Of a DNA stretch of 64,000 bases, positions 1 to 10,281 are shown piece after piece. Source of the DNA: Orobanche coerulescens (Eukaryota; Streptophyta; Magnoliopsida; Lamiales; Orobanchaceae). The first letter of the stretch is position 1. The number at the start of each line of letters is the position of its first letter. A program made the translations under genes and the position numbers. The notes under the pieces were generated by a model. The model searched no databases. It saw only the letters and a list, made by a program, of their open reading frames with translations, and had not been told where the DNA came from. The stretch lies in NCBI GenBank assembly GCA_033398695.1, contig CM065811.1:111709501-111773500 (forward strand), read 5' to 3'.

Positions 1-6
1 AAGGAG

Positions 7-2118
7 GTGAGGAGTTTTCTGGGTCTTGCCGGCTATTACCGCAGATTCGTTGAGGGACTTTCTAAGATCGCTAGACCACTCACTCAGTTGCTCCAGAAAA
101 CTCAGAAGTTCGAGTGGACTGTAGACAGGCAGGACAGCTTTGACGAGTTAAAAAGACGTCTGACTACCGCACCCGTTTTAGCATTGCCTCAGGGGAACAA
201 GGATTTCGTAGTGTATAGTGATGCTTCGGGCCTTGGTCTAGGATGTGTTTTGATGCAGAGAGACAGAGTGATTGCTTATGCGTCCCGCCAATTGAAACCT
301 TATGAAGTAAATTTTCCCACGCACTATTTGGAGTTAGCTGCGGTCGTTTTCGCCTTAAAGATCTGGAGGCATTACCTCTATGGGTCATCGTGTAAGATTT
401 TTACGGATCACAAGAGTCTGAAGTACATCTTCAGCCAGAAAGAGTTGAATATGAGGCAGCGTAGGTGGTTAGAGCTAATTAAAGATTACGACCTCGAGAT
501 ACTTTACCATCCGGGTAAGGCCAACGTAGTGGCTGATGCGTTGAGCCGAAAACCGATGGCTTTGCAGATGTTAGAAGTACTTACACCGCAGAGTAGGATC
601 CAGCGAGATTTCATCTGTCAGAATATTGAGGTTTGGGTTCAGAGAGTTCAGGGCCAGTTATGTGCGTTAGAGATCACTTCGTCCTTGACTGATGATATCA
701 GGGCGAAGCAGTATGACGATCCGTTTTTGGTCCAGTTGAGGGAGGATGTGAGGAAAGGGAAAGCCCCTGGATTTGTGGTTCACGATGATGGAGTTTTGAG
801 GTTTCGCGGCAGACTTTGTGTACCGAGTGATATTGAGCTGAGACAGAAAATCTTGAGTGAAGATCATGCTACACCTTACTCCATACATCCTGGTACGAGT
901 AAAATGTACAAGGATGTGAGGAGCAACTACTGGTGGAGTAATTTGAAGACAGACGTTAGTAAGTTTGTGTCGAGGTGTCTGACCTGTCAGCAGGTTAAGA
1001 TCGAGCATCAGTGACCCGCCGGACTGTTACGACCACTTCCTATCCCGGAGTGGAAATAGGAGGATATCTCTTTGGATTTCATTACCGGTATGCCTAAGAC
1101 TCGGACGGGAATGAACATGATTTGGGTCGTTGTTGATCAACTAACCAAATCAGCTCATTTTCTAAGTATTAAGGACACTTGGGGGCCGGAGAGGCTTGCA
1201 CGAGTGTTTGTGGCGGAAATAGTGAGATTGCATGGGACCCCTAAGAGTATTGTTTCGGATCGTGATGGCCGGTTCATATCACATTTTTGGCAGGCCGTTC
1301 ATAGAGCTTTGGGAACCGAGTTGAGACTTAGTACATCCTACCACCCTCCTCAGAGACGGACGGGCCTGAGCGGACGATCTGAGACGCTAGAGGATATGTT
1401 ACGAGCCTGTGCTTTAGATTGGAAGGATGATTGGGAGACACACTTGCCGTTGATCGAGTTCACGTACAACAATAGTTGGGATGCCTCGATCAAAATGGCA
1501 CCATTCGAAGCGTTGTATGGGAGGAGGTGCAGATCGCCGTTGTGTTGGGATGATATGTCTGAGCTAATCGGTACCGAGCCCGACATGATAGTTGAGACGA
1601 GGGAGAAGGTTACCCTGATTCGTGGTAGATTGCTGACGGCCCAGAGTCGGCAGAAGTCTTATGCCGATACACGTCGCCGACCGTTGGAGTTTGAGGTGGG
1701 AGATCACGTCTTGCTTAAGGTGTCGCCGACACGGGGAGTTTACCGCTTCGGTCGGAAGAGTAAACTTAGTCCGAGATATATCAGGCCATTTGAGATTTTA
1801 GATAGAGTTGGAGAGCTTGCGTATCGGTTAGGCTTGCCGCCGTCCTTGAGCCACGTGCATGACGTATTTCATGTTTCCCAGCTTAGGAAGTACGTATCGG
1901 ACCCTAGCCATATTATTGATTTTGGAGAGATCGAGTTGGGGCCCGACATTACCTTCGAGGAGAGGCCGATTCAGATCTTAGAGCGTCGAGTGAAGCAACT
2001 CAGGCACAAAACCATTCCTTTAGTCAAAGTGCAGTGGTCGAGTCATGGATCCGAGGAAGCCACGTGGGAAACGGAGGAGAGTATGAGGTCGAGATACCCC
2101 GAGTTATTCGTGTTGTAA
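7..2118 (+). pseudogene. G1 pol polyprotein: RT end, RNase H, integrase, chromodomain
   Basis: One reading frame runs through the segment, broken by a TGA at 1012-1014 and a TAG near 1057. Residues 1-60 are the RT thumb/connection ([11 protein letters not shown]). RNase H follows with YSDAS and [11 protein letters not shown], then the H2C2 integrase finger ending [12 protein letters not shown]. The integrase core shows MDFI and VSDRDGRF, carrying two catalytic aspartates. The third catalytic position is scrambled: around 1345-1380 the expected SDGQSER motif is replaced through compensating indels, so the catalytic Glu is out of place although the frame recovers. The end (about 1960-2110) is a chromodomain (VKVQWSSHGSEEATWE), which in this family targets integration to heterochromatin. 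It would encode the enzymes for replication and integration but is clearly inactive. The first base of the true ORF is outside the window. Confidence 0.9.
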
Positions 2119-2141
2119 GTTTCGGGATGAAACTTATTTTT

Positions 2142-2153
2142 AGGGGGAGATAA
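2142..2153 (+). other. G1 polypurine tract
   Basis: A purine run (agggggagataa) sits immediately before the TG of the 3' LTR. In LTR elements this primes plus-strand DNA synthesis. Its position 24 bp after the pol stop codon supports the LTR boundary at 2154. Confidence 0.8.
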
Positions 2154-2533
2154 TGTAATACCTGGTTGTAATTCATTCATTTTCATTCAGTAATTATCAG
2201 TCTGTAATTGTCACTCAGTGTATTTTCACTCAATTATAATCATTCATCAATCATGTTCATTCACCGTGTTCACCGTTCGGAAAAACTTCGAGTTGTGTAT
2301 CATTATTGTTCATTGTTTCAACTTTCCTCTTATGAGTTCGACTTTGTTAGATCACCATTAATTTTTGGTAACTCCAAAAATTCTAAATCTTTGCAATATT
2401 ATAGAGCATCGAATTAGCTTTCCAATGGTTCAAACGGTGAGTCAATCGGAGTCCGGACGAGAGAGTTATGGTCGTTTTAGCTCACCTGCTCATTTTTTTC
2501 AGTTATTGGCCGATCACTGCCGACCAAACTCGG

Positions 2534-2799
2534 CCGTGTCGTCCGACACGGCCCGTGCCGTACTCGTCCGGAAATGCCGAAGTCTCTGCCTCAGGACCCG
2601 ACCGTGTCATCTGGCACGGCCGAGTCGAACTCTTCCGGATAAGCCAAAACCGACTGCCCCGACGCCCGACCGTGTTCCAGGACACGATCGAGTCATGCCG
2701 AGTCGCTGTCGGACGGGTCACTATCGGAAGGCCCCTCCGCGCCGAGACCGTGTCAGGCGGACACGGTCGAGTCTGTCAGACGAGTCAACCCCTATAAAT
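2534..2799 (+). promoter_or_regulatory. G1 LTR promoter: four 18-bp dyads plus TATA box
   Basis: Four inverted repeats of the form CCGTGTC-N4/5-GACACGG start at 2534, 2602, 2670 and 2748, spaced 68, 68 and 78 bp. The second and third are imperfect. A TATA box (tataaat) follows at 2793. The GC-rich dyad block stands out from the AT-rich flanks. It probably forms the U3 enhancer and core promoter; which protein binds it is unknown. Confidence 0.65.
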
Positions 2800-3431
2800 T
2801 CGTTTTTTGAGCATTTCAGCTCATTTCTTTCCCTTTTCTTCACCTACAACCGAGAGAGAGAGCTTGAGGGAGGGTTTTTCCTTCACAAATCATTTGAGTG
2901 TTTTATTTTCTTCATCCTCCTTCGATTGTGTAGCTCGGATTGTGGATCTAGCACGTGTTCTTCGGATTATAGGGCTTGAATCTTCAAGAGGTAAGAACTC
3001 CTTCAACCCTAGTATGATTTTGGGGAGGGTTTGGTGGTGATCTTGTGTTTTAATTCGAATTAACCGATGTTGTTATTAGATTTTGATAGTATTCACGCGA
3101 CCCATGGTTTTCTTATTTTTGACTGGGATGAAATCCCGTTGTTATACCATTGACCGATTTCATTTCCTTATGCACTCTTGGTGTCCGATGAATTGTCCCA
3201 ACGAGTAGAATTAGGATTAATTCTTACCTTTCCGCATTAGTGAGACTTGTTGTATACCGTTTTTGTGTTAGGAGCGGATTTGGGAGGATTGTTCGGACCA
3301 AAACCTATTCCTTCGTTGTTTCCCTTGTTTCATCGTGTTCAAGGCAAGTACATGTATTACATTTCGTTATGTATATTGTGATTCTCGAAATGAATGATGA
3401 ATGGTGATTTTTGGGTGTGTGAGTTGTGTTC

Positions 3432-3650
3432 CTTCCACCCGGAGTGTCCGACGGGATGTCTGGGGGTCGATACTAAGGGATACGGCCGCGGAAGTGGACT
3501 TGAGTGCGTGCGTGATTGAACTTCCACCCAGAGTGTCCGACGGGATGTCTGGGGTCGATACTAAGGGGTATGGCCGCGGAAGTGGTATCCCACCCGGAGT
3601 GTTCGACGGGATGTCTGGGGGTCGATACTAAGGGGTACGGCCACGGGATA
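3432..3650 (+). repeat. Three tandem repeats in G1 LTR
   Basis: Three copies of a roughly 60-65 bp unit begin near 3432, 3520 and 3588. Each contains the core TCCGACGGGATGTCTGGGG followed by TCGATACTAAGGG (TTCGACGGG in the third). The G2 LTR has a related tandem block with TCCGACGGGATCATCGGGGG at 10550-10650, so this module is shared among Tekay-type LTRs here. Confidence 0.8.
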
Positions 3651-3800
3651 CCAGTTGTGATTTTGTGATATCGTAATGACTGAAAATCGATGTGATTGCC
3701 AATGTAGTATTCCGGAATATTTATGGCAAATGATTTCTGATTGAGATGAATGAGTAAAACCGTTTTTGTATATAATGTTGTGTAATTGTGTACTTGCACT

Positions 3801-3832
3801 AGCCATTCGAATGCTAACCCCTTAAATAGGGG
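3801..3832 (+). other. Two consecutive stem-loops in G1 LTR
   Basis: Downstream of a conserved ACTTGCACT, an AGC...GCT stem around ATTCGAAT is followed at once by CCCC-TTAAATA-GGGG. The same two hairpins, with different loop and stem bases, occur at the same LTR position in G2 (10828-10856), F1 (37327-37368, minus strand) and F2 (62764-62805, minus strand). They lie downstream of the TATA box, so they should be transcribed. Confidence 0.55.
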
Positions 3833-4200
3833 AAATGCGTCTTATGCATTTAGTCAACGGAGGAGTGAGGAGCAGGCACGGGACACGCACGCAAAGAATG
3901 GGCTGGCTTGATGATGTGGCTCGAGTCTACATTTTTATGTTTTGTCATTGCATGGTCGAGTATTGAAGTTAGACTGTCCATTTTAAAACTTGGTTTAAGT
4001 CCCCTGCGTGGGCAATAAATTGGTATTTAACCTCTGTTCATGTATTACGTTAAAAATGTTTTGGCCGAGGCCACGGCCTTATTTACTTTTGAGTGCATTA
4101 TTCGGGACTACATTGTGGTTTATATGTCATGTGTTAGCCTGGTAGACCTCACGAGGGTTCTACGGCGTGTAATGTCCCAGTTGTGAATTGGGGTGTTACA

Positions 4201-5298
4201 ATTTCTAGATCTGGCCATAACACCAATAAGTTAGCTATATACAAGCTTCTAAAATCATTTTAACCGGTAAAAAAATTTTGTATATTCCAATTTTTTTTAA
4301 TCCTTAATCTCTCTTTCCAAGCCTTGTAGTTATCATTTAAAATCGAGTCATTCGTTACCTTGAGAAAAGAAGAATTAGTCGGTTGCTGAAAAATAGAACT
4401 GAAATTTACTTAATTTGTGGAGTTTTTGATTTTTTGATGCTTAACTAATAAATGATTTTCTACAAAAATTCTATTCCCAAAAAAAAAAGTCATTGGTGAA
4501 AGGAATCTAGTTGAAAATACGGGAGAGGTGTTGAGCAGCAACAACTGCCTAATTTTTGGGGTCCTAAAATTTTGCGAAAAATAAACAACTAACCATTGTT
4601 GGTGCATATCTTCCGTCTCACACGAGATGGAAATTGTGTAGGTGAAAAGAGCTACATGTTAGCAAATAACGGTGTGAAAGCTATCACCTAAAAATTAAAA
4701 AATGGATATTGTGTTGGTGAAAAGAGCTACACGTTAGCAAATAACGGTGTGAAAGCTATCACCTAAAAAAAATGATGAGTAGACTATCGAAATTATGTTG
4801 GTTAAAAGAGCTACACGTTAGCAAATAACGGTGTGAAAGCTATCACTAAAAGGGATGTTGTTTATGAGCAGATTTGAATTAATTAGCGTCTGAATTTTAA
4901 TACACTCAAATTCGTGAACAATCACAATATTTGATGACGCCAATGAAATTCTTCTTCATATTGAGTCGAAATATAAACGAGTGATCGAGAGCAACCATTA
5001 AAGGGAGTCGTGTGTGTCACGAGTGGGAAAGAAATAATCAACCTTTTGGGGGGAAACCTTGCATTTTGGAATTACAAAATAAAACCGTGTTCTAACTTCA
5101 AAATCATTAGTAGATTTATTTTGAATCTTGATTCATACTATCTACTGTATAAAGCTGGTTGTTGTGTATTAATAGATTTTGATCTCCGTTTCTCTTTTTA
5201 TATGATTATTTTTCTTAATTTATGTGTGTATTATTATTTTATTTTTATTTTTGGAGTGTGATTAATAAAGAGTCTTGCTCGGGACTAGCAAGAATTCA
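4201..5298. other. Noncoding AT-rich segment, probably 3' UTR of a Tat/Athila-like element
   Basis: There is no convincing coding region. The segment ends in a polypurine tract (tttgggggtg at 5301-5310) directly before an LTR-like start, which suggests that it is the 3' untranslated tail of a gypsy element whose coding part is missing. It contains the tandem hairpin repeats listed separately. The short ORFs in it have low-complexity, AT-driven composition. Confidence 0.4.
4641..4847. repeat. Three dispersed tandem copies of a 50-bp hairpin unit
   Basis: Near-identical 50-bp units start at 4641, 4716 and about 4800, separated by unrelated AT-rich spacers. Within each, ACACGTTA-GCAAA-TAACGGTGT forms an inverted repeat with one bulge, flanked by AGCT on both sides and by GGTGA / TCACC at the ends. 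The first copy has acatgtta and the third has eroded ends (gttaa/cacta). The inner dyad is the best-conserved part. Confidence 0.75.
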
Positions 5299-5310
5299 AG
5301 TTTGGGGGTG

Positions 5311-6897
5311 TGATAAGTATCAGTTTTATACACTTATCCATGGTTTGAATCGATATATTTCACCCATAATTGAGCTAGTCTACTCGTTTTTGCTTAGAAT
5401 TAATTAACTTTTAATAATTTTATTATTTATTAGATGAAGATGTAAATTTAGTCTTAATCGGATTGAATTACTGAATTACTCAAGAAATAACATGTTTATA
5501 AAATATTCTCTTTATTGAGTTTTTATGTATTCATGTTGTAGGGCTTTCCGAGACGAGTTCGGCAGTCTTTCCGGATTCAAAATGAGAGTTATATATATCA
5601 AAAGTTATCATTCGAAGAAGATTTGGGGCAAAAACACAAAGTTTAAGAAATTCTGGGCTGAAAACGTAACACACAAAGCAACCAGTATACAAAAAGCCGA
5701 AGCAATGTTACGGCCGTAACATCTGAAAGTTATGGCCGTATGACCTCAATGTTACGGCCGTAACCGTTGCAAGTTACGGCCGTAACTCTTGACAGATATG
5801 TGATCATTATCCAATTTTTTATACTTTTGGTCTATTATTGAGGGGATGGCTGGCATTGATCCGATCTATTGTAATATGGCTGAAGTTTTGGAGCTATTAG
5901 ATGACTTTAGGTGTATAAATAGACCCCTTAGATCCATCATTATTCATGATTCATCTTATATTTTTCCACTTTTTGTAATATTTTCTTTTTGTGTGAAGAA
6001 CACACTTGTGTTCTTGAGTGATTTGTGTAATAGTGGTATAGCATACATTGTTAAGGGAGTTTATTGCTTCTTTCTCCTTTATCTACTAAGGGAGTTAGGA
6101 TCAATTCTTTCTCTTTTTCAACTAATAATGACCACTCAAGCTTGTATTATGTTTATTAAACCCTTAATGGGCTAAGTTACCTTAGTTGGGATTATAAACA
6201 AGGTTAGTCATGTTATTTAAGTTTGTATAAAGATCTATTATGAATTACTTATTATTGTGTGTGATTTTCATTGTTTTAACAATCTTTATTTATTTGGCCA
6301 ATAAATGACGATATTTATGGTCTTCATATGTTTCGAAAGAAAATATGTTTGATTAGATCAGATGATCTTCACTCTAAGTTTTTCTAGGGGATAGAAATAT
6401 ACCTCTATACCTTAGATGGTTCTTTGAGTTATTTTCATAAAAACCTAATGTTATGTATTGAAGCCAATCAACATAGAAATATAGTGGATTGATTCAATAT
6501 ATAAGGGGCGTTTTATAGTTCGAAAGAGAAACCGTCTTTTTAAGAAAAATCGAATCTACACAACATAATAAGTACATTCATCTTATGATCTCCTACACAT
6601 CTTCGATAACTAATGATGAACTAAGTTTGTAATCCCAACTATTTTATTATATCTTTTATTAAAATATTATTAGTGCAATCTTATATTTCCTTGAATTTTA
6701 AAACTATTATTGCATTTTCATTGCAATTGTCAAACCAAACTCTAAAATTGTGTGTTTCAATCATATTAATCCCTATAATAAATAGTTAAATAGTGCATAA
6801 TTCAATATATAACCTAACTTTCTCGTGGGATCGATAAACCGGACTCAAAAAGTCCACTTACTACTTGATACGATATCGTGCACTTGCGATTGTTACA
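5311..6897 (+). repeat. Tat/Athila-like gypsy LTR
   Basis: It starts TGATAAGT straight after a polypurine tract (5299-5310) and appears to end TTGTTACA near 6897, following a stretch (tcgtgggatcgat near 6823) typical of the 3' end of Tat-type LTRs. A palindrome array (5707-5786) and a TATA box (5914) mark the promoter. The 3' boundary is uncertain: the sequence runs directly into copia A gag coding sequence, so the LTR is either a solo LTR, or the rest of the element was lost. No partner LTR is in the window. Confidence 0.5.
5707..5920 (+). promoter_or_regulatory. 22-bp-phased palindrome array and TATA box in Tat-like LTR
   Basis: GTTACGGCCGTAAC, a perfect 14-bp palindrome, occurs at 5707, 5751 and 5773, with a degenerate copy (gttatggccgtat) at 5729. 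Starts are exactly 22 bp apart, and the spacers differ in sequence. A TATA box (tataaat, 5914) follows about 130 bp downstream. This is probably a U3 enhancer with regularly spaced protein-binding dyads. Confidence 0.7.
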
Positions 6898-8830
6898 CTA
6901 AAGACGTGTCAGCACTCGACTCCGAAAACAATATCGAGGTAAGTTCTAAACTTAATGATGATGAATATGATACATTCGATTTTTGCGATTCACAAGAAGT
7001 TCATCATAACGATGAGTTATTAAGTGCATTTGAATCTTTGAACATAGAATACAATGAGATGGTTAAATTAAATATGTCTTTAAAGAGGAAAATAAAATCT
7101 TTAGAACTCGAAAAATCCTCTCTTCAAAACAAAGGAAAAACTATCGAACTCGGCCATACCTTATGCCTTGAAAAAGAAAACGTTTTGAAAATTGAGTTGA
7201 CGAAAACTCAAAAGGAGCTAAAATATATTTTGAAAAAATTTACTCTCGGAAACGAAAAATTCGAAAAGCTCTTATCCATTCAAAAATCCCCATTTTTAAA
7301 ACACGGTCTTGGTTTCGACCCGTTTAAAAGGGAACAATCCCTTATCAGTCTTGACAAAATAAAGAAAACCGAAGCCGAGAATTCAAAAACTCCTTTCAAA
7401 CAACGAGTTCATGATAATGTTCGTTCAAAGTTGAGAACCATCAAAGTTAAAAAAATATGGGTTCCAAAAGGGACAATTGTCCCGAATGCTATAAGTATCG
7501 TTAACTTTAGAGGACCCAAAAGGGCTTGGGTACCGAAACAACCGAGAAACACTATTTTTGTAGGTACCGGCACCAAGAAAAAGCAAGTGGTACATTGATA
7601 GCGGATGCTCAAGGAACATGTGCGGCTCCGAGGACTTGTTTGAAGACCTCGAATATCAAGAACAAGGACATGTAACCTTTGGCAACAATCAAAAGGGAAA
7701 GATTAAAGGCATCGGAAAAGTCAGTAAGGAACATTCCCCCTCTATCAACAAAGTATTATTTGTTGAAGGTTTGCATCACAATTTACTTAGCGTTTCTCAA
7801 CTATGCGATGAAGGTTTTAAAATTCTCTTTGAACAAACTCATTGCACGGCATTTAGAAATAATAAAATTGCATTCATTGGTTTGAGATGTGGAAACATTT
7901 ATATTGTTGATCTTAATGATAAAAGTTCATTTAATGAAAAGTGCCTTATTACTTTGGATGATAATGCATATTTATGGCATCGTAAAGTGGGGCATACATC
8001 TCTACCCATCATTTCTATTTTATCGAGACACGATCTTGTCCGTGGTTTACCCAAACTAAAATTTGATCGGAAGCATTTGTGTGAATCATGCATAAAAGGG
8101 AAACATACTCGAGAATCTTTCAAACCAAAATTCGAGGTTTCCACTAGCCGTATTCTTGAACTTGTGCATATGGATTTGATTGGACCATCTTGATATGTTA
8201 GTCTAAATGGTAAACTTTATACTTTGGTCATTGTTGATGATTATTCCCGTTTTACTTGGGTTAGATTTCTTGCTCATAAAGATGATACATTTTCCGAGTT
8301 TTCCAAATGATGTCGTTTGGTGCAAAATTAGAAAAATCTTTCTATAATTTCTATTCGCACCGATCACGGAGGTGAATTTGATTGCACTCTGTTTGAGCTT
8401 TTATGTGACAAATATGGTATTAATGACAATTTTTCGGCTCCTAGTACGCCTCAACAAAATGGGGTTGTTGAAAGGAAAAATCGATCTTTGGAAGAAATGT
8501 CAAGGACTATGCTTAACGAATATTCTCTTCCACAATATTTTTGGGCCGAAGCAATTTTTACGGCATGCTATGTGATTAACCGAGTTCATGTTTGTAGAAC
8601 TAACCTTAAAACTCCGTATGAATTATGGAAGGGCAAAAAGCCAAATATATCTTACTTCCACCCTTTTGGTTGCATTGTATTTATCCTAAATAATGGTGAG
8701 GATAACTTGGGGAAATTTGATGCTAAATCCTACTCCGGAATATTTCTTGGTTATGCTACAAATAGCAAAGCATATCGTGTTTATAACATTAGAACAAATA
8801 AAGTTGAAGAATCCATTCATGTTAAATTCA
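6898..8830 (+). pseudogene. Copia A gag spacer, protease and integrase
   Basis: The first part (to about 7580) is a Lys/Glu-rich coiled-coil spacer between gag and protease. A frameshift near 7588 changes frame. The protease motif WYIDSGCSRNM begins at 7588, with the catalytic DSG. The GAG-pre-integrase finger follows near 7975-8110 (LWHRKVGH, then CESCIKGK). The integrase core has aspartates at HMDLIGP and RTDHGGEF and the glutamate at VVERKN. At least three in-frame stops (8191, near 8308, and near 8329) fall in the integrase; at least two look like TGG-to-TGA or CAG-to-TAG transitions, as expected from methylated-C deamination. Coding is cut off at 8835 by the G2 insertion. Early gag and its zinc knuckle are absent. 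Confidence 0.85.
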
Positions 8831-8990
8831 ACGATTGTAATATCCGGATTTATTGCGGTGTATTTCATATGTATTCAAATCATGTATTATTCGGATTGAT
8901 GGTTTTGATTTTCAGAATATGATATTTCGTGCATTGACATCATTGTACATAAGTATAGAAACTTGCAAAATTGTTCAAGCAACCTCGTGA

Positions 8991-9244
8991 TAGCGCACGC
9001 TAAGAATGTATCTTAACGCGCACTATCAAGCCATCATTAGCGCACGCTATGCAGGTATGAGTAACGTGCGCTAAGGACTCAATTATTGAGCGGGACAGCT
9101 AGCTCATGCGCCAGCGGGACATGGGTCCGGATAAGATTCCCGCTGACGCACCCGGACAAATTATGAAGTCAACCATTATTAGCGCACGCTAAGGGATGCT
9201 TAGTAGCGTGCGCTAACTTGTCAATAATGCAGAATATTATAAAT
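8991..9244 (+). promoter_or_regulatory. G2 U3 dyad array and TATA box
   Basis: 12-bp quasi-palindromes start at 8991, 9014, 9038 and 9062 and again at 9180 and 9204. Examples are TAGCGCACGCTA, TAACGCGCACTA and TAGCGTGCGCTA. Start-to-start distances are 23, 24, 24, then 24. Spacers are 11-12 bp and share no sequence. TATA (tataaat) is at 9238, 23 bp after the last dyad. The array is repeated in the 3' LTR. Confidence 0.75.
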
Positions 9245-10065
9245 GGGACAACAACCGCTTGGGCTTTCATTTCCTTCGTCTATACTTCATCTTTGAGAGT
9301 CCAGAGAGCAAGAATCTCCCTTCTAAACACTTAGAACATTTATGAGTGATCATTGAATGATTGAGTATCACTTGTGAGTGATCATTGAAGAGAAGTAACA
9401 CCTTGGAGGGGCACATAACCAACCGGAGCCGGATTACACCTTGTGGTTCAGTGATTTCGGCATATTAAGGTATGTTCAACCTATCACCGATCTTAGATTT
9501 GGATTTCCAATGGGTATGATGATCATGTTAACGAGATATTGAATTTCATTAGTGAATTATTTCAACAACTTCATGTTTAGAAGATTGGGATGTCTACAAT
9601 TACGATATTATTGTTGGAACCTTGAAGTTGGAATCCTAGTACTTCAAATGATGAGAGAAATATTCGGAAGTTAACAATCCATATGATTTATATTATCTTT
9701 GTGATCATGATTTGGAAAAGATATTGTAAGAACTTAAAGGAAGAATCATCTTAGGAAATATTCTTTCGTATAAGTCGGAATTGTTAGTTCACCTCAAGAT
9801 GAAGTCTGAATATGTATAATGATAGTAGCATCTAATACATCAACCGGAGATCACCAACTTTGCATGAGAATTGTAATCAAGATGGATTATGGTGTCATGA
9901 TGATTATACGTATATTTGCATCTTGAAATTGATATCATCATGGAGATCATTCATAAGAGTAAGAACTTGGTATTCATGGAAGTAACATGAATTATCACGA
10001 AGGATTTCATTGTTTCGAACATGGCAAGAAAGCGATTCTTGCTCAGCGATGGCGCCATGCAGAGA

Positions 10066-10281
10066 TAGCGCACGCTATGATATGCAGTTTAACGTGCGCT
10101 ATCGAGTACTAGTTATCGTGCGCTACGTTTGGTACGTAACGTACGCTAGACCATCATTCGAGTCAGTTGGCTGATCAGTGAAGTACTTACCATGCGTAGT
10201 TAGCGTGCGCTAGTCTTTGTTGTTTGCATGCGCTATCGGGTAGACGTAACGCACGCTACACAGAATACTTAGCGTGCGCTA
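10066..10281 (+). repeat. Second dyad array in G2 LTR, downstream of TATA
   Basis: Eight 12-bp dyads start at 10066, 10090, 10114, 10137, 10201, 10224, 10247 and 10270, giving steps of 24, 24, 23, then 23, 23, 23. Consensus is as in the upstream array. Because this block lies 0.8 kb past the TATA box it should be in the transcript, where neighbouring dyads could pair. In the 3' LTR the equivalent block (about 17306-17523) is partly eroded. Confidence 0.75.

Larger units (their letters stand above)
1..4200 (+). mobile_element. Ty3/gypsy chromovirus G1 (Tekay-like), 3' half
   Basis: The window opens inside the pol gene of a long-terminal-repeat retrotransposon. Domain order is reverse transcriptase thumb, RNase H, zinc-finger integrase and chromodomain, followed by a polypurine tract and a 3' LTR. 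Integrase after RNase H defines Ty3/gypsy, and the C-terminal chromodomain places it among chromoviruses, closest by motif to Tekay/Del. The 5' LTR, gag and most of the reverse transcriptase lie left of the window, so no target duplication can be tested. Confidence 0.9.
2154..4200 (+). repeat. G1 3' LTR (about 2.05 kb)
   Basis: The LTR starts TGTAATACC and ends GGGGTGTTACA, the same termini found on the G2, S1 and F-type LTRs in this window. It contains, in order: dyad repeats and a TATA box (2534-2799), a splice-donor-like aggtaag at 2989, three tandem repeats (3432-3650), and two stem-loops (3801-3832). Because the TATA box lies in the first third, the R/U5 part is unusually long, about 1.4 kb. 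The other LTR copy is outside the window. Confidence 0.88.

Noticed and set aside
2365..3040. 204-residue ORF at 2365-2979 and neighbours as a host gene
   Set aside because: It spans the G1 LTR promoter dyads and TATA box; its Pro/Arg-rich sequence comes from the GC-rich dyad block.
5010..6175. ORFs rich in Phe/Tyr/Ile in the Tat-like tail and LTR
   Set aside because: AT-rich noncoding sequence; they overlap the polypurine tract, palindrome array and TATA box.
8991..9215. Repeat-spacer pattern looking like a CRISPR array
   Set aside because: The repeats are 12-bp palindromes with 11-12 bp spacers in a plant LTR, repeated identically in both LTRs of one element, with no cas genes.
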